Shown here piece by piece: positions 47,248 to 58,720 of a stretch of DNA of 64,000 nt. The position numbers and the translations under genes are program-made. The notes under the pieces were generated by a model, which saw only the letters and a list, made by a program, of their open reading frames with translations, searched no databases and was not told the origin of the DNA. The stretch is from positions 62,001-126,000 of the forward strand of contig JAJKFJ010022722.1 in assembly GCA_027382625.1 (NCBI GenBank), given 5' to 3'. Source of the stretch: Tetmemena sp. SeJ-2015. Its lineage: Eukaryota > Ciliophora > Spirotrichea > Sporadotrichida > Oxytrichidae. Numbering within the stretch: the stretch's first letter is position 1; each line of letters begins with the position of its first letter.

Positions 47248-48720
47248 ATGGAGAAGGAGAATTAGCAGTAGACCACTGAAAGCAATACCACCACCACAAC
47301 CACAAACACATCTGAAGATACTACTCAGAACCAAACCATCACCAGTGAATAGACTCAAGAGTCAAATGAATTGATAATTTGCATTTTTTGTAGAGTAGCA
47401 ATAGCAACAGGAGAGTAGCTAGAGCAATCCCTCTAGCTCAGGAGCTTAAGGAGGAAAGAAGAACAAGAAAAAGAAGAAAGCAGCAGCAGCTGCATCATAG
47501 CCAGCCTCTTAAGCTTAATCAACTTCGAACGAGCAGCAACAGCAAGAGTCAAGCTTATAATTGTAGAATTTTATAAAGCTAAGTTGCAGAAAAAGATGCA
47601 GAGGAAGAGGGAGAGGTCGCACAACCAGAAGAAGAAAATAAGCAACAGCTGCAGACTAATGAATCACCTTAATAGGACACGCAATAGACTCAGGAGCAGC
47701 AAACTCAAGAGTAATCTGAGGCTAATAATACTAAAGCCTCTCAAGAGTAAAGGCAAGCCACATAGGAGCAGCTATTTATTTACACCTAATTGCAGAAAAG
47801 TAGATTATTATAGCCATCATCCGAACCAGCAGTAGAGGAAGTCAAGTCTGAGGAGTAGAACACCGCTGTTAGATTTTTGAATCATCATTTTTTCTATTGA
47901 AGAATAGGAATAATAAACAAGCACCCCCACTGAGTAAAATGCAGTTGACGATGCAGATGAGCAAGTTCCAGTTCAACAATCTCAAGCCCCTGACTCTAAT
48001 TTGGGAACCAAGAACTAGACTGAGGTCGTGGAAGAGTATCCAACTCGTTCAAAGGCAGATAAACTTCTCGTCCCCTATATCGAGAAATAGAATGGCAACA
48101 TCTATGCTCGTTAGCAGAACTTCGAGGCTGCAATAATGCACTACAACAAGGCTCTCTTTGCCATGAAGATGCTTTTTGAGAATGAGGACCACATAATCGG
48201 AGACTAGGAGACAGCAGTCCGCTATATCAGGGAGATTGAGTTACCTGTCTGCTCAAACCTGGCCCTTTCCTACTTGAAGGTGGAGCACTTCCACTATGCT
48301 ATTAAGTACGCCACTCAAGTAATTGAAAAGCAGGACACCGATGAGAAGGTGTACTACCGCAGAGGTAGGGCTTACATGCTGATTGGCGAATTCAACAAGG
48401 CCAAGGATGACTTCAACCGCGCTCTTGAGCTCTCAGACGGCAAGAATCAGGAGGTAGTAAAGGCCCTCCATGAGATAAAGGACAGGAAAAGGCAGCAGAG
48501 AGAGAAGGAGCAAGAGTTCAGTCGCAAAATGCTCCAACACAGAGAGACTAAAGTTAAGGAGGGTGCAAAGGAGGATGAGACTGAATAAAGGCAAAGTGCA
48601 GACTCCGCCCAGTAAGGTAAACCCACAGCAGAAACTAAGGAGAAGAGCAATACTGCCTCAACCTCCTCACAAGAAGGAGGAGAAGGAGACTAGCAAGCTA
48701 TGGACAATGTCTTATAATGA
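47248..48720 (+). CDS. TPR co-chaperone-like protein (FKBP/CYP40-type TPR)
   Basis: A low-complexity N-terminal half (Thr-rich, poly-Gln, poly-Lys/Ala) is followed by a three-TPR domain: the first repeat after GNIYARQQNFEAAIMHYNKA, then CSNLALSYLKVEHFHYAIKY, then VYYRRGRAYMLIGEFNKAKD, and a charged C-terminal helix. This arrangement is that of the TPR clamp of FKBP51/52- and CYP40-like proteins that bind the C-terminus of Hsp90. No peptidyl-prolyl isomerase domain is visible. Two IESs with pointers GAGT (near 47349-47392) and AAGCT (near 47552-47578) are removed; a third break lies near 47860-47905. The TPR part is noticeably GC-richer than neighbours. Stop TGA 48718-48720. Confidence 0.82.
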
Positions 48721-48731
48721 GTATTTGGCTT

Positions 48732-49535
48732 TTATTTCATTAAGAATAATTTTGTGAATGCCTTTTGGAGTGTGCTGACTTTGATTCGCTTGTCAGTATT
48801 GTGGGTAGTATCTTGGCCTTTGGGAGTTGCTGACTGGGTGCTTGGCTTCTGTTGCAAACTTATGTTCTTAGCCTTCTCTCTTGGAGAGTCCCTACCTGTC
48901 GTGGGCCCTAAATCCACAGCCTCCTAGAATTCATCGTTCACCTTCCAGTTATCAGATGGACCCTCAAGTAAACCAAACGCTAATCATTATATAATAAATT
49001 AGTCAAGGAAGCAATTTTACAAGACTGACTGATTGGAATGAGAAAGTTTGATTCTAAGTCTTTGAAAGGCTCGCTCAGTGTTTATTACTTAATAACCTCA
49101 AGCTAGCTATAATTTATCTGCTTGAGCTATGAATATAAGTATTTGAATAGTTCTAGGAAACAAAGGTGGTTGAAGAGAGAGAGAGATACTAACTGTCTCC
49201 CCTTCACTGTCATTGCTTCTTCTAAAGTTTCCTAAATTTTGACAGTAGTACTCTTATAAAATCTTTGGTATTATCTCTTGCCTGCTATCCAGCTAGAGGG
49301 ATATCTCACTCTATGTATGATGACGTAGACATGAAGTCTTATTAACTGGGTGAAGTTAATTAGAGTAGTGCTCTTATCTAATTAGTAAATGAGTTGGATA
49401 GTTAGTCTCATAAGACTTTTGTACATGAGCAAAGTTAATGTCGACGTCAACAGAATTAATTTAAGCCATGACATCATCAATCAACTCACAAGCCTTTCAT
49501 CTTAATTTACCTTCAATCAATCCCAGCTTTGCTCT
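48732..49535 (-). CDS. Hypothetical protein
   Basis: Minus-strand coding between a TPR gene and an Ariadne fragment. The 5' part reads ELIDDVMAQINSVDVDINFA, HVQKSYETNYPTHLLIRQEH and, farther on, SRQEIIPKILQEYYCQNLG. After an AT-rich break near 48975-49200 a second block reads GLLEGPSDNWKVNDEFQEAV and a polar tail. The frame stays open into the antisense of the preceding gene, so the 3' end is not settled. Start unresolved. No family recognised. Confidence 0.5.
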
Positions 49536-49683
49536 TCTCATGCACAATAAATGCATATTAGGATATCGGGGTAAGTTTTGGCATAATATTTTCTTTGACC
49601 ACTTTTATTGTTCACAATTGTCTCTTATTAACCATTATTTGATATAATTTAAACATGTGATATGCTCAATTTTATATTTGCAG

Positions 49684-50400
49684 AGAGGTAGCAACTCAGA
49701 TATGGAGGAGAAGCTGAAACTGGAGACCATGCTCAGGAAGCTAGACCACTATCGTACTCGCTACTTCGAGCATTACAAGGCAGTGGATTTCGCCAAGAAG
49801 AAAAAGTCTGAGATCCAGAACTAGATCAATAACTGCTTAGAGCTCAATAACAAGTACGGCCCCAAGGACTTCTCCTTTTTGGAAGAGATTGCAGAACTAG
49901 TCATCAGAGCAAGAAGAGCACTTACCTACACCTATCCCATGCGTTACTACCTTGAGAGCATCCCTAAGCAGATTTTCTTTGACTTCATCCAGGCTGATTT
50001 GGAAGGCTCTCTGGAGAAGTTGAACAAGAGAAACGAGGAGGACTGGTAACTCCACTTAGAGATCGACTATGAGGGCAAGATCCACCTAGGAGAGAGGTTC
50101 TTCAGATACAAGCAATCAAATCACAAAATAATGTCTAATATTTAATGAAAGCAAGATGTTAACAACTTGAGGAGCACAGTGGAGACTCATTTCAGCAAGG
50201 TCATCAACTAGATAGTTCAAGTTATCATACTTCACATATAATTTTGATAGAAGCAGGACTACCTGAGATTCAGGATGAAGACGAGAAACTAGTGAGCGAG
50301 ATGGACGTCTTTAATGGGGCATAGACTTGGACATGTCCAACTTGCACAAATGTCAACCCCGAAAAATTTAAAGTTATTTGTAATCAATAAATTTCATGCA
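49684..50400 (+). CDS. Ariadne-type RBR E3 ligase, C-terminal part only
   Basis: The Ariadne domain autoinhibits RBR ubiquitin ligases such as HHARI. Seen here: LDHYRTRYFEHYKAVDFAKK, EEIAELVIRARRALTYTYPM, FFDFIQADLEGSLEKLNKRN and the following helices, matching the helical bundle after the RING2 domain. An IES with pointer AAGCAA (about 50112-50152) is removed. The end carries TWTCPTCTNVNPEKFKVIC, a RanBP2-type zinc finger like that ending plant Ariadnes. An exon upstream of a GTAAG...TTGCAG intron (ATG 49468) may belong, but no RING1-IBR-RING2 Cys/His array is present on either strand nearby. The catalytic half is therefore missing from this locus. Confidence 0.8.
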
Positions 50401-50583
50401 TTATAACAAAACACACTCCTTTTAATTTGTAAATTAGATATTAATCTATTTCCCTAAAATTGTATCCAGTTTTGGCCAAGAGTATCAAATGAAAGATAAA
50501 TTCAATAAACTATCATGTAATTGGATTTAATTGATACCTCTATTTACTATTCGATTTAGCTGCTACTCTTTCTAGGAAACAGT

Positions 50584-52322
50584 TCAGCTGCGCAAATCTT
50601 GTGAAATCTCTTAGCTTTTTGAAATGCTGATGCTCACTTCGTTAAGTCTGCTTGCTAAATTAGATGAAGGCTGGAAAGTGTCGTCATTTATGCTCCCTGA
50701 CTGTTTCTATCTCTACTCTTGGAACCTCAAAGACTCAAGTTTATTATTATCAATATTTTAAATATTCTTGGAATATGAGACTCCTGATTATAATTAAGGT
50801 GACTGCTCTCTATAGATATTTGGTCTTTGCTACTGCTAAGCTTATCTGTGCTGGATTGTCGCTTCACTTGACTATTCTTGAGGATTTATAACAAATAAAT
50901 GAAAACATAGTTGATTTTTTCTATTGGGTTTTCTTTTCCTTGTTTAATTTGATGGCCCTCTTTTTTTAAATTTTAATTTTTTAAATTAATTTTTTAGTAA
51001 CTTTTTTGGTCTTGAATTAAAAAACGTCTGGGGGAGCCTTACCCTCTATAGTGCCCGAAAAATTATATTTCCAGGGTTCTCTACTGAAATTTATTTTTTA
51101 ACTTTAACAAACCCTAAAATTATTTTATATTTTAGTTTAATTATTATTTTAAAATAAAGAATTAAATCTAAAATAATTATTGGGGGATGATTTGCTTTAA
51201 TCTGAATTGAAAAAATTGTTCAGCTGCTGTTATTCTCCAGCTAATTTGGTCTTTACCCGATCCCTTGTGATGTCTAGTGCTGCAGCTACTTTTAACTCTA
51301 CTCCTTTGTTAAGTTGTTATTACTACTGTATTAGTAATTTTACGAGTTGGCATTGAAATTGTAGGGGTCATGCAGATTGTAATAACCTTCGAATCCGTGC
51401 GCATTGCCACCGCCAAAATAGCCATGGACGTCTAGGTTGCTACTTGTCCTCACCTCAGAGGATTCTTTGTTGTTAGTGGAGGTGAGGTTATTAATTTGAC
51501 TATTCAAGCCCCCGCCTCCTTGGTTACTCCTTAACCCGCTATTTTGAAATCTCCCCTTCATTTCCTCAATCTGATAAAAGCAGGCAAAATAAACATTACA
51601 TTCTTTGAAATGATGAGCTGATTGGGAACTGAGTCTATTAGCTTGAGACTAAGTGGTCTTTTGAATAAGGATCTGAGAGATCTGCTTGCTTTGATTCTTG
51701 AAGGCCCCTTAAGAGTCTAAGGAGATGTGGTTCTATCCATATTGCGATTATCGCTTCTCAACTTGACGATCTTGTCCCCCATTTTCATCTGGCGATTTAA
51801 AGATAACATGTCATAATACATGGAAATCTATACTACATAGATTAATCAAGTACCTGGTATTGCAATCTCTGTCTACTCCAAAATCTCTCATAAAGCATCA
51901 GTAGCACAAACGCCAACAAAATATCTATGCTATTTTGATTAGGATAAGTTAATTCAAAATGATAGAAGCAAAGATAACAAGTAAGTACTGATTATAGGCC
52001 TCTATTTGTATATCATATAGACTTTGATACACATCTCCTCCTTTTCAAGAGAATAATAAATACTCAACTAAGAATAAATTATTTCAATATTAAAATTTGA
52101 GAATGTTTATTCCTTGTAAGCGGGTGCTTCTGTTTTACCATTACCAGATAATTGAATTTAATTCTAGTAATCTTCTCTATAGTTAGTTTGCAAATAAGTA
52201 TTGCTTGGCTTTTAATATGAATGTAAATTGACTTCTAATTCTTCCTCCTTCGTATTGTAAATGACTGGATGTTTATACAGATTGGATGAGTATTGTAAGA
52301 TAAAAATTGGGTTTAGCAACAT
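50584..52322 (-). CDS. Asn/Gln/Ser-rich protein with one membrane segment
   Basis: Start ATG complement 52320-52322. The N-terminal part is polar and ends in an extended loop, then a hydrophobic helix appears (SIDILLAFVLLMLYERFWS, about 51905-51950). An intron begins GTACTTGAT. The cytosolic-looking remainder is Gln/Asn/Gly-rich (NQGGGGLNSQINNL, EGYYNLHDPYNFNANSQNYQ). A large AT-rich interruption (about 50900-51230) is probably an IES, after which coding resumes as HRQAQQQQRPNIYREQSPQ and ends at TGA 50584-50586. Function unknown. Confidence 0.6.
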
Positions 52323-53155
52323 TATTATAATTAACTTGATTTTGGATTTAATTTCATACTAAAATTCTTTTCTTTATATAAATAAATGAATCAAGAAAAA
52401 ATATATTTGAGTTACAATAATTGCTGCTTAATTGGAGAGATTCGAGTTATATGTCTGCATGAGTAAATTTTGAGAAGTTTGATTGTTAGATGATTGCAAT
52501 CTCCTCACCAGATTATCTAAACCTATAAAATAATTCAAAAATAAATGCAAATCCAAAGATACATGTTTATCTTACTTTAGATAAAAATAGAAAATTCAAA
52601 ATTACTTTCTCTCATTCATTCTTAATATAATTTTTTAGATTTTTTCTTTCTTCAATCTCCTAAAAATTTAATAACTCTAATTCATTTTAATTTATATTTA
52701 AAATGAATGATTATATTTCCCCAAAGCAGCAGTATGGATTTGATTTATTGTATAAGTTTATTTAAATCTATCATGCTATCTATTATAAAAAGTAAATTAG
52801 ATTTAAACAACTTAAAAGCTTAATTAATTTTATAATTAGTGTTTTGCCCATATCCTTTCTAGACATGACCATACATGAATCTTTTGAGCCTTTTTATGTC
52901 AGAAAATTTTAAATTTTAAATTTTGAATTAATCCGGAATTTAGCACTCTGATAAGATAGTTTATATTTAATCACGAAACTGAGTGGATAAATGAAAAGAA
53001 ATGTAAACTAACTAAATAAATAAATTGTGTAAATATATTTCTTAATTTTCTTTGCTACAAGTTTTAGCATTGCTATAATATAATTAATAATTGATAGACT
53101 TTTAGATTCATTTTGGGGTTATATAATTCGATGTGTATAATCCTAAAAGGATTGG
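52323..53155. other. AT-rich stretch, nothing recognised
   Basis: No convincing coding frame, RNA gene or repeat; mostly A/T runs. Confidence 0.5.
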
Positions 53156-54087
53156 TCATAAGTCTTTGGTTCTTTGCTTTTGAGAGATCATTCTGATAGT
53201 GCTTTGTTGTTGAGCCTTCTCTTCTTCAATCTTTTCCTACATGGTTTGAGACTGCTGTTTCAAGTATTGGAAGTGTCTTTGTTCTCTATCCAGTTGCTCA
53301 ATCTCCACGCTTGCACTTGCTAATTTTAATCTGTAAAAGGGTGAGGAGTTATTTGATTCACCATCATAAAATAACGATCAACTAATACTGGATTATAAAT
53401 GGCTTATTTTCAGCCAAAACAATAAATAAAACAATCAATAGCAATAAAAATCTTTAATTAATATTTCATAGCAAAATATTTTATTTAATACTAAATATCG
53501 ATAAATTAGAGTAAAATAAGCAAATTTCCCTTTTTTAAAGAATAATATTTTAATGAATAATCCTTTCAGAAGGGAAGATACTCAGATAAATAGGGTGATC
53601 TTAAAATATCAATTTTAAAGAAGCAAAGCATTTTTAGCAGCAGCTTCAACATAAAAGTAGAGAATAAAAATGCTCTAATTAATTTAGACTAGAGAAAAAG
53701 AATACTTTAATGAATCATCTAAAAAGAAATTATTTATGATTGATATTTGATTTTTTAAGATGATTGACTCTTTTCTTAACTTTGAATTCTTATTTGTGCG
53801 TTTTGCGTTTAGTTGGATTACTCAGGATTGAGTTGTCTCTTGTGAATATATTTTTGTTGCTTTTATATTTTATATTGTCATCTTCTAGAGAATGATGAGT
53901 CTCACTTGTAAACTCATTTACAGGGGTTAGATTAAAGACATTTATTACACTAACTGTGAGCTACTAATTGGTGGACGGGTCACTTTAATTTTGTAAATCT
54001 CGATCTGAGTAGCAAAATAACTCAAATGAGTCCTAAATAGAGTTTTAATGAACATGCTTCGTCTTTGCATTCCTTTTTACTCTGATA
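53156..54087 (-). CDS. Hypothetical protein with C-terminal coiled coil
   Basis: Two coding blocks on the minus strand. The upstream block (about 54085-53705) reads KTKHVHQNSIQDSFELFCYS and THHSLEDDNIKYKSNKNIFT and is basic and polar. After an AT-rich interval (about 53335-53700) the second block begins at a TTTTACAG acceptor and reads SVEIEQLDREQRHFQYLKQQ, a clear coiled coil, to TGA 53156-53158. The joining of the blocks and the start are inferred. No known domain. Confidence 0.5.
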
Positions 54088-54963
54088 CTTTTACTTAAGC
54101 TACAAAAAATAAATTAAATAACAGGCTTTGTATATTATAAATATAATAAAAAACGGTAGAAAGTAGATAAAGCGAGAATTTTTAGCTTAGGATAGTTTAA
54201 ATTTTTGTAAATTCAAATTTTTTATTTTAAAATATTCTTCTTCAAATGATACAATGAAAATAATGTCTTTAGTTTATATAAAAGTAAAATTAATATGTTT
54301 TAAATTTATTGTGTTGCCTTAATTATAATATATAAATTTTACCTTTTAGGCATTTTAAGAAAGAAATCATATAAGTTGTTTAATATTTTAAGAGAGCTGC
54401 TGTTAGTTTATACTTAAAAAGATTCTTGTAAAGAAATTGAAGCAAGTGAATCTTCAAAATTCACGCTGTTATCCAAGATATTCAGCTTTTTTGTAGGTAG
54501 GTTTGCTCTCTTTTATAAAAGAAATCTATTTTCTTTCATGTTATTTAATTATAAAAAATTGTCATAAATTTAAAGCTTCTCAAATATTGTTCAAATTTAT
54601 TCATTAAGATTCGGTTAGCAAAATTTCCTTTTTTTGCTTATTTTGTTTGTATCTTTTTTTAAAATTAGATTTATTATTGAAACCATGAGAATCTAAAAAT
54701 TTTAATTTTCATTTGTTTTAATTATTAAAAACCAAAATATTGATTGTATTTATAGATGTAAAATTAAATAAATATATTTTGATGTTTGATAAATTATTTT
54801 GCTCTATTTGTTTTAAATCAATTATTTTTGCTTTAGAGATTGCTGCCTTCCTTCTAATTTTTTACTAATTTCTGGCTTTTCGAATGAAAGCCGAAATTGT
54901 AGATTATTATAAAATCATAATTAAAATATATGTGTTTGTTAAATATAGATCGGAGCATGACTA

Positions 54964-56094
54964 TCATATAAAGCAAAATAATAATGAAAAATTCATGTTA
55001 GCAAGTAGAATAAGCAAGCAGAGGATTATTTGAATGGTACCTATCTTTTCTCTCACTTCATAATTTAAATAACTAAATAAGCAATGATATGAGTCATAGT
55101 CTAACTCGAAATATATGAAGTAGGGAACGAAGGTGTAAATAAAAGCAAAGTAGGCTGCCTCATTCCATAAAACGTGATTGAAAATAAAATAAATAAGCAA
55201 ATCGATGCTAAATTGTGGATGTGCTTCTCTGTATATGGTTTGATATAAATCTAAAGAACCAGCATAATAAAAGACTGTTGCAAAAGCAAAATTAGTTGTA
55301 GACTAGAAGAGTCGCCAAGTGAAGTCATTATCACGGCATATGCTTATTTTCGAATTGCTAAGGCTAGGATGTATAACAAGAGCTAAATACCAAAATAAGA
55401 TTATGTCAATATCATATTTTAAAGCCAAGGCTGTTTTTTATTCAAGTGATGGAGGACTAGAGTAGCTAAGATTTTTAGATTGGGCTATCTCCAGTTGTGA
55501 TTCGCAGACTAATAGCCAAAAAAGCTGGCGACTATTACTAAAACCATTACGAAGTTCAAAAGTATGCTGAAGAAAAAGCTAGAATTGTCAAACAGAGACT
55601 GATTAGCAGGCTATATGGATATTAATATAAGCAAAAGTTAAATACATGATAGAGTGTGAATCTAATAATCTATAATCTTTATTGATTTAATCAAAGTGTG
55701 ATTATAGAGCATATCGAAAATTCCAGCAAAGATTCAAGGATGAATCTATAATAAGCAGCAAAGTCGAATAAGCCAGCTATCTTTCTAAATGTTGCTTCAA
55801 AATATAGGTATCTTACTTTATGCATGAAGATTTATATAATGATAATAAATATTGCAAATGAAAGTATTTTAATTTAGAGTTCATCACTCCAATAATCTAA
55901 GAGAAGAAAAACCACACTGTAAACAAGATGAACATGTAAAAGATTAAAAATTTGAAAATATAAGTAAATTATTTTTAAAGAGCAAGCCCAAATTCTCTAT
56001 TATAGGACACATACGTTTAGATGACAGTCAAAGAAAAGAATAATACAACTGCTACTGATTTAATACACCCTTAGTATAGAAATGCAAGTTTATT
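54964..56094 (-). CDS. Multi-pass membrane protein, segments on the minus strand
   Basis: Stop TGA 54964-54966. Hydrophobic helices with aromatic-rich loops: DIILFWYLALVIHPSLS, FQSTTNFAFATVFYYAGSL, LLIYFIFNHVLWNEAAYFAF, IGTIQIILCLLILLANMN. Farther 5', about 55830-56094, reads KRSVIESLNNKLAFLYQG and then SVAVVLFFSLTVIQTYVSY, the latter within a 57-bp stretch (56001-56057) repeated inverted at 56529. The conserved-looking segment before the helix and the split between strands suggest one gene whose segments lie in both orientations. Family not recognised. Confidence 0.55.
56001..56057 (-). repeat. 57-bp inverted repeat, copy 1
   Basis: Exact reverse complement of 56529-56585. On the minus strand it encodes part of a membrane helix (AVVLFFSLTVIQTYVSY); coding leads into it from the upstream side. 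Confidence 0.9.
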
Positions 56095-56465
56095 ATTTAG
56101 CGATTCAATAACTGAGCGCTTCCATCTTCCTCAATTTATATATATATTTTGTCTCCATTTTCTTGTCGGTCTTGTTTATCTTTCTAAACTAACTAAAAGA
56201 ACTTAGGGATATTTACCTTCACTGTGAGTAAGTTAACCTGAGGTTCACGCTCCTGTAAATCATAGAAGTATTCTCTTTTTTCTGTAAGTAGCTTCTGAAG
56301 TTGACTCTCTCCTCATTAGATCACTTTCTTCTCTATTCTAAGAGTCAAATTTAAGAGAAGACTAACATAATCAATAATACAGATAGGAATTGAAAAACTG
56401 AAAATGAATAGCATTCAAATCTTACTTACAAAGAAACTCATTTCTGGAGGAGCCTCAGGTTCACT
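56095..56465 (-). CDS. Short coiled-coil coding fragment
   Basis: A minus-strand frame reads QLQKLLTEKREYFYDLQERE and PQVNLLTVKVNIPK, with a possible upstream exon (SSEPEAPPEMSFF) ending at GTAAGTAAG. It lies between the two copies of the 57-bp inverted repeat, so it may be a separate small gene or another segment of the scrambled locus. Confidence 0.4.
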
Positions 56466-56528
56466 TGATGCCCATTTTGATTTTTAAAATGAATTAAATA
56501 GAAATTTAAATTAAAGTGTAGGGGAAAG

Positions 56529-56585
56529 CAGTAGCAGTTGTATTATTCTTTTCTTTGACTGTCATCTAAACGTATGTGTCCTATA
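56529..56585 (+). repeat. 57-bp inverted repeat, copy 2
   Basis: Exact inverted copy of 56001-56057. Here the coding continues downstream of it (RFKDVQFMLQNESLKYQSSW) instead of upstream. Confidence 0.9.
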
Positions 56586-56833
56586 GATTTAAGGATGTGT
56601 AGTTCATGTTATAGAATGAATCGCTGAAGTACTAATCATCTTGGTCTGTGCTATTGCTCGATCCTGCTCCAAATATTGCTTAGTTTAAACTATCTGATGA
56701 TATCAAGTTCATTGAAGCTATATCATTTAAATGTTAGGATTACTTAAAGATATACTATTTATTTTTATCGTTAATGAGACTGAAAAATAGTTGGACTATA
56801 GCTGGAAACGTCAAAGTCATTAAGGGTAAATGA
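56529..56833 (+). CDS. Inverted segment of the membrane protein gene
   Basis: Plus-strand frame from the 57-bp repeat through YRFKDVQFMLQNESLKYQSS and LLLDPAPNIAQFKLSDDIKF to TGA 56831-56833; the part after about 56700 looks less coding. It is the natural continuation of the minus-strand segment that ends in the same 57 bp, which is why I infer an inverted gene segment. Confidence 0.5.
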
Positions 56834-56996
56834 GAAATCAATTAGAAATTTTCAATTAAGCCCCATATCTGCTGCAAACCAGAACTCCTATTAAGAGTTT
56901 GAGATAAATTTTAGCTTACAAAAGCAAGTTTAGAAATAAGCTAGAGCTAACCAAAGAAGATAATAATTTTAAAGATCAAGTTTATTCAGAATTTTT

Positions 56997-57560
56997 TTAT
57001 GAGAATAATGAAAGATAAGGTATATTTGACTGCAATTACTATACTTTCAAGCAAAGATTTGTCATATGTATTTATTTGAGGAGGCAGTTTAGAAAACAGC
57101 TCATAGTTTAAAGGCAATTTTGAAACCAGGTCTTCAGACAGGAAATAGTTTTGCTTCGTGAATTTCAGTTTTATAATGTCATACTAAAAATATTGTCAGT
57201 TAAGGAAATCGAAAATAATATGCTTTATGGACTATTGTCTGGAGTTATTATTCGTCAAAGTAAGGCATAAATTTTAAACTTGTATTTAAACAATTTTTTA
57301 AAAAAATGTAAATCTTACTGATCTCAAAGAGAGTTAATCTATCGCAAAGGGGTATTATAAAATAAAAAAAGATGTACTGAATTCTCAACTGTAGATACTG
57401 ACCCTTGAAAAGAAAAAATAATCTTTTCAAATAATTTTGAAGTTGAGGATTGTATAATTAGTTTTTGCAGTACCATAAGTTTTTGACACCAAAGTTAAAG
57501 CCATAGATCGATTCATACTCTAAATTGTATCATTTCCTTATGGAGTTAGCATAACTTAAC
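56997..57560 (-). CDS. Further segment(s) of a membrane/surface protein
   Basis: The minus-strand frame reads EYESIYGFNFGVKNLWYCKN, a break, then CDRLTLFEISKIY and, after a TTTTTAG acceptor, KLKFTKQNYFLSEDLVSKLP and NYELFSKLPPQINTYDKSLL. Good coding composition. It could be the C-terminal domain of the scrambled membrane protein, or a neighbouring gene. Confidence 0.45.
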
Positions 57561-57639
57561 TAATAGATAAAAATAATAGACACTTATAAAGGTTGCATTT
57601 ATAAATAACACAAGAATCTCTAAAGAGAATTTAATTTTG

Positions 57640-58720
57640 GCTTAAATATCATCAAGATTCCATTTTATATTAATTTGGGTATTTAACCTCTTCTAATATT
57701 AAATGAAAAATTGATTCTTAATTTAACGAATCTAATCTTGCCATAGCAATATACCTGCTAATTCTAATGAATCGATAATGAAAATATTTATAGTTATTTA
57801 TATTTAACTTCAGAGAATTTGACAGTAATAATTGCATCCATAGAAACTTGAGTTATCTTAGCTGTGAGAGATCCTTTTAATAAAATTAAAATGAATTTTG
57901 CATCTTCTAATTGTTGCTGATTTTAGAGTGCTAACTTGATCTCTTCTGTCAGGGCAATAACTGTTAACTTAAATGAGGATTGGCTTGCAACATCTGTTTA
58001 TACTTTTGACTATACTTTAATGGCTATATCGTAGGTGCCTAACTCAGAGCAATTTGGAGATAGTGTTATGCTGTTTTGGTATAAGCTGTAAACCATGAAA
58101 TTATTTCTAACTGCTTCTTTCATTTCTAAAAGGATGCTAAAGGTGGTTTATCTATTTTATTTATAAAATATAATTGACAAATTTTTACTGAGGTTTAAAG
58201 TGATTTGATAAGTAGCTTGGGAAGAACAATTGTGGTTTCCTGCCCGCAGAAAATAGTCTAATCTCTAAATTAATTTTATTTCTACGATATAACTTAATAA
58301 GGTTTATAAATCGATTTATATAAGCATTTTAATAAGCCTAAAAGTCTCAAGTAATCTTTATTAAACTAAAATTTATATTTTCTTTTCAAAAGTATATTTC
58401 TTAATTTGTGTAAAGAAATATAATCCTAAGGAGGAATTTAAAAGTAAGGCAGATCCTTTGTTGTCATTCTTTTTAAAATCTTGATTTAGAATTTAGTCTC
58501 TGCCTAAATATCTATATTGATATATCTTAAAGTGGGGTTTCTAATCCGAGTTGTGAGCTTCATACTAAATGTCTTCCCTGCTTATTGACTGGCAGTTTAG
58601 AGAAGTTTAAAGCAGAGAGTTTAATTATCAAAATTGAGAAATTGAGAGAGATCTAAGTTTGATGAAGTTGAAATCAGAGAATAATCTGTTTAAACAAGAC
58701 AGGACTAGTCACTCAAAACT
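57640..58720 (-). CDS. Surface protein pieces with cadherin/Ig-like (dystroglycan-type) repeats
   Basis: Two minus-strand blocks. The block at 57640-58270 reads LRAGNHNCSSQATYQITLNL and ITLSPNCSELGTYDIAIKVQ followed by SSFKLTVIALT. The GTYxIxI...FxLTV pattern is typical of beta-sandwich cadherin-like repeats common in large ciliate surface proteins. The block at 58380-58620 reads QYEAHNSDQKPHFKIYQYRY. The interval between is AT-rich. Probably parts of one large extracellular protein; the ends are not defined. Confidence 0.5.

Noticed and set aside
50664..50891. Plus-strand 75-residue frame
   Set aside because: The minus strand reads a better, Gln/Ser-rich C-terminal exon ending in TGA at 50584.
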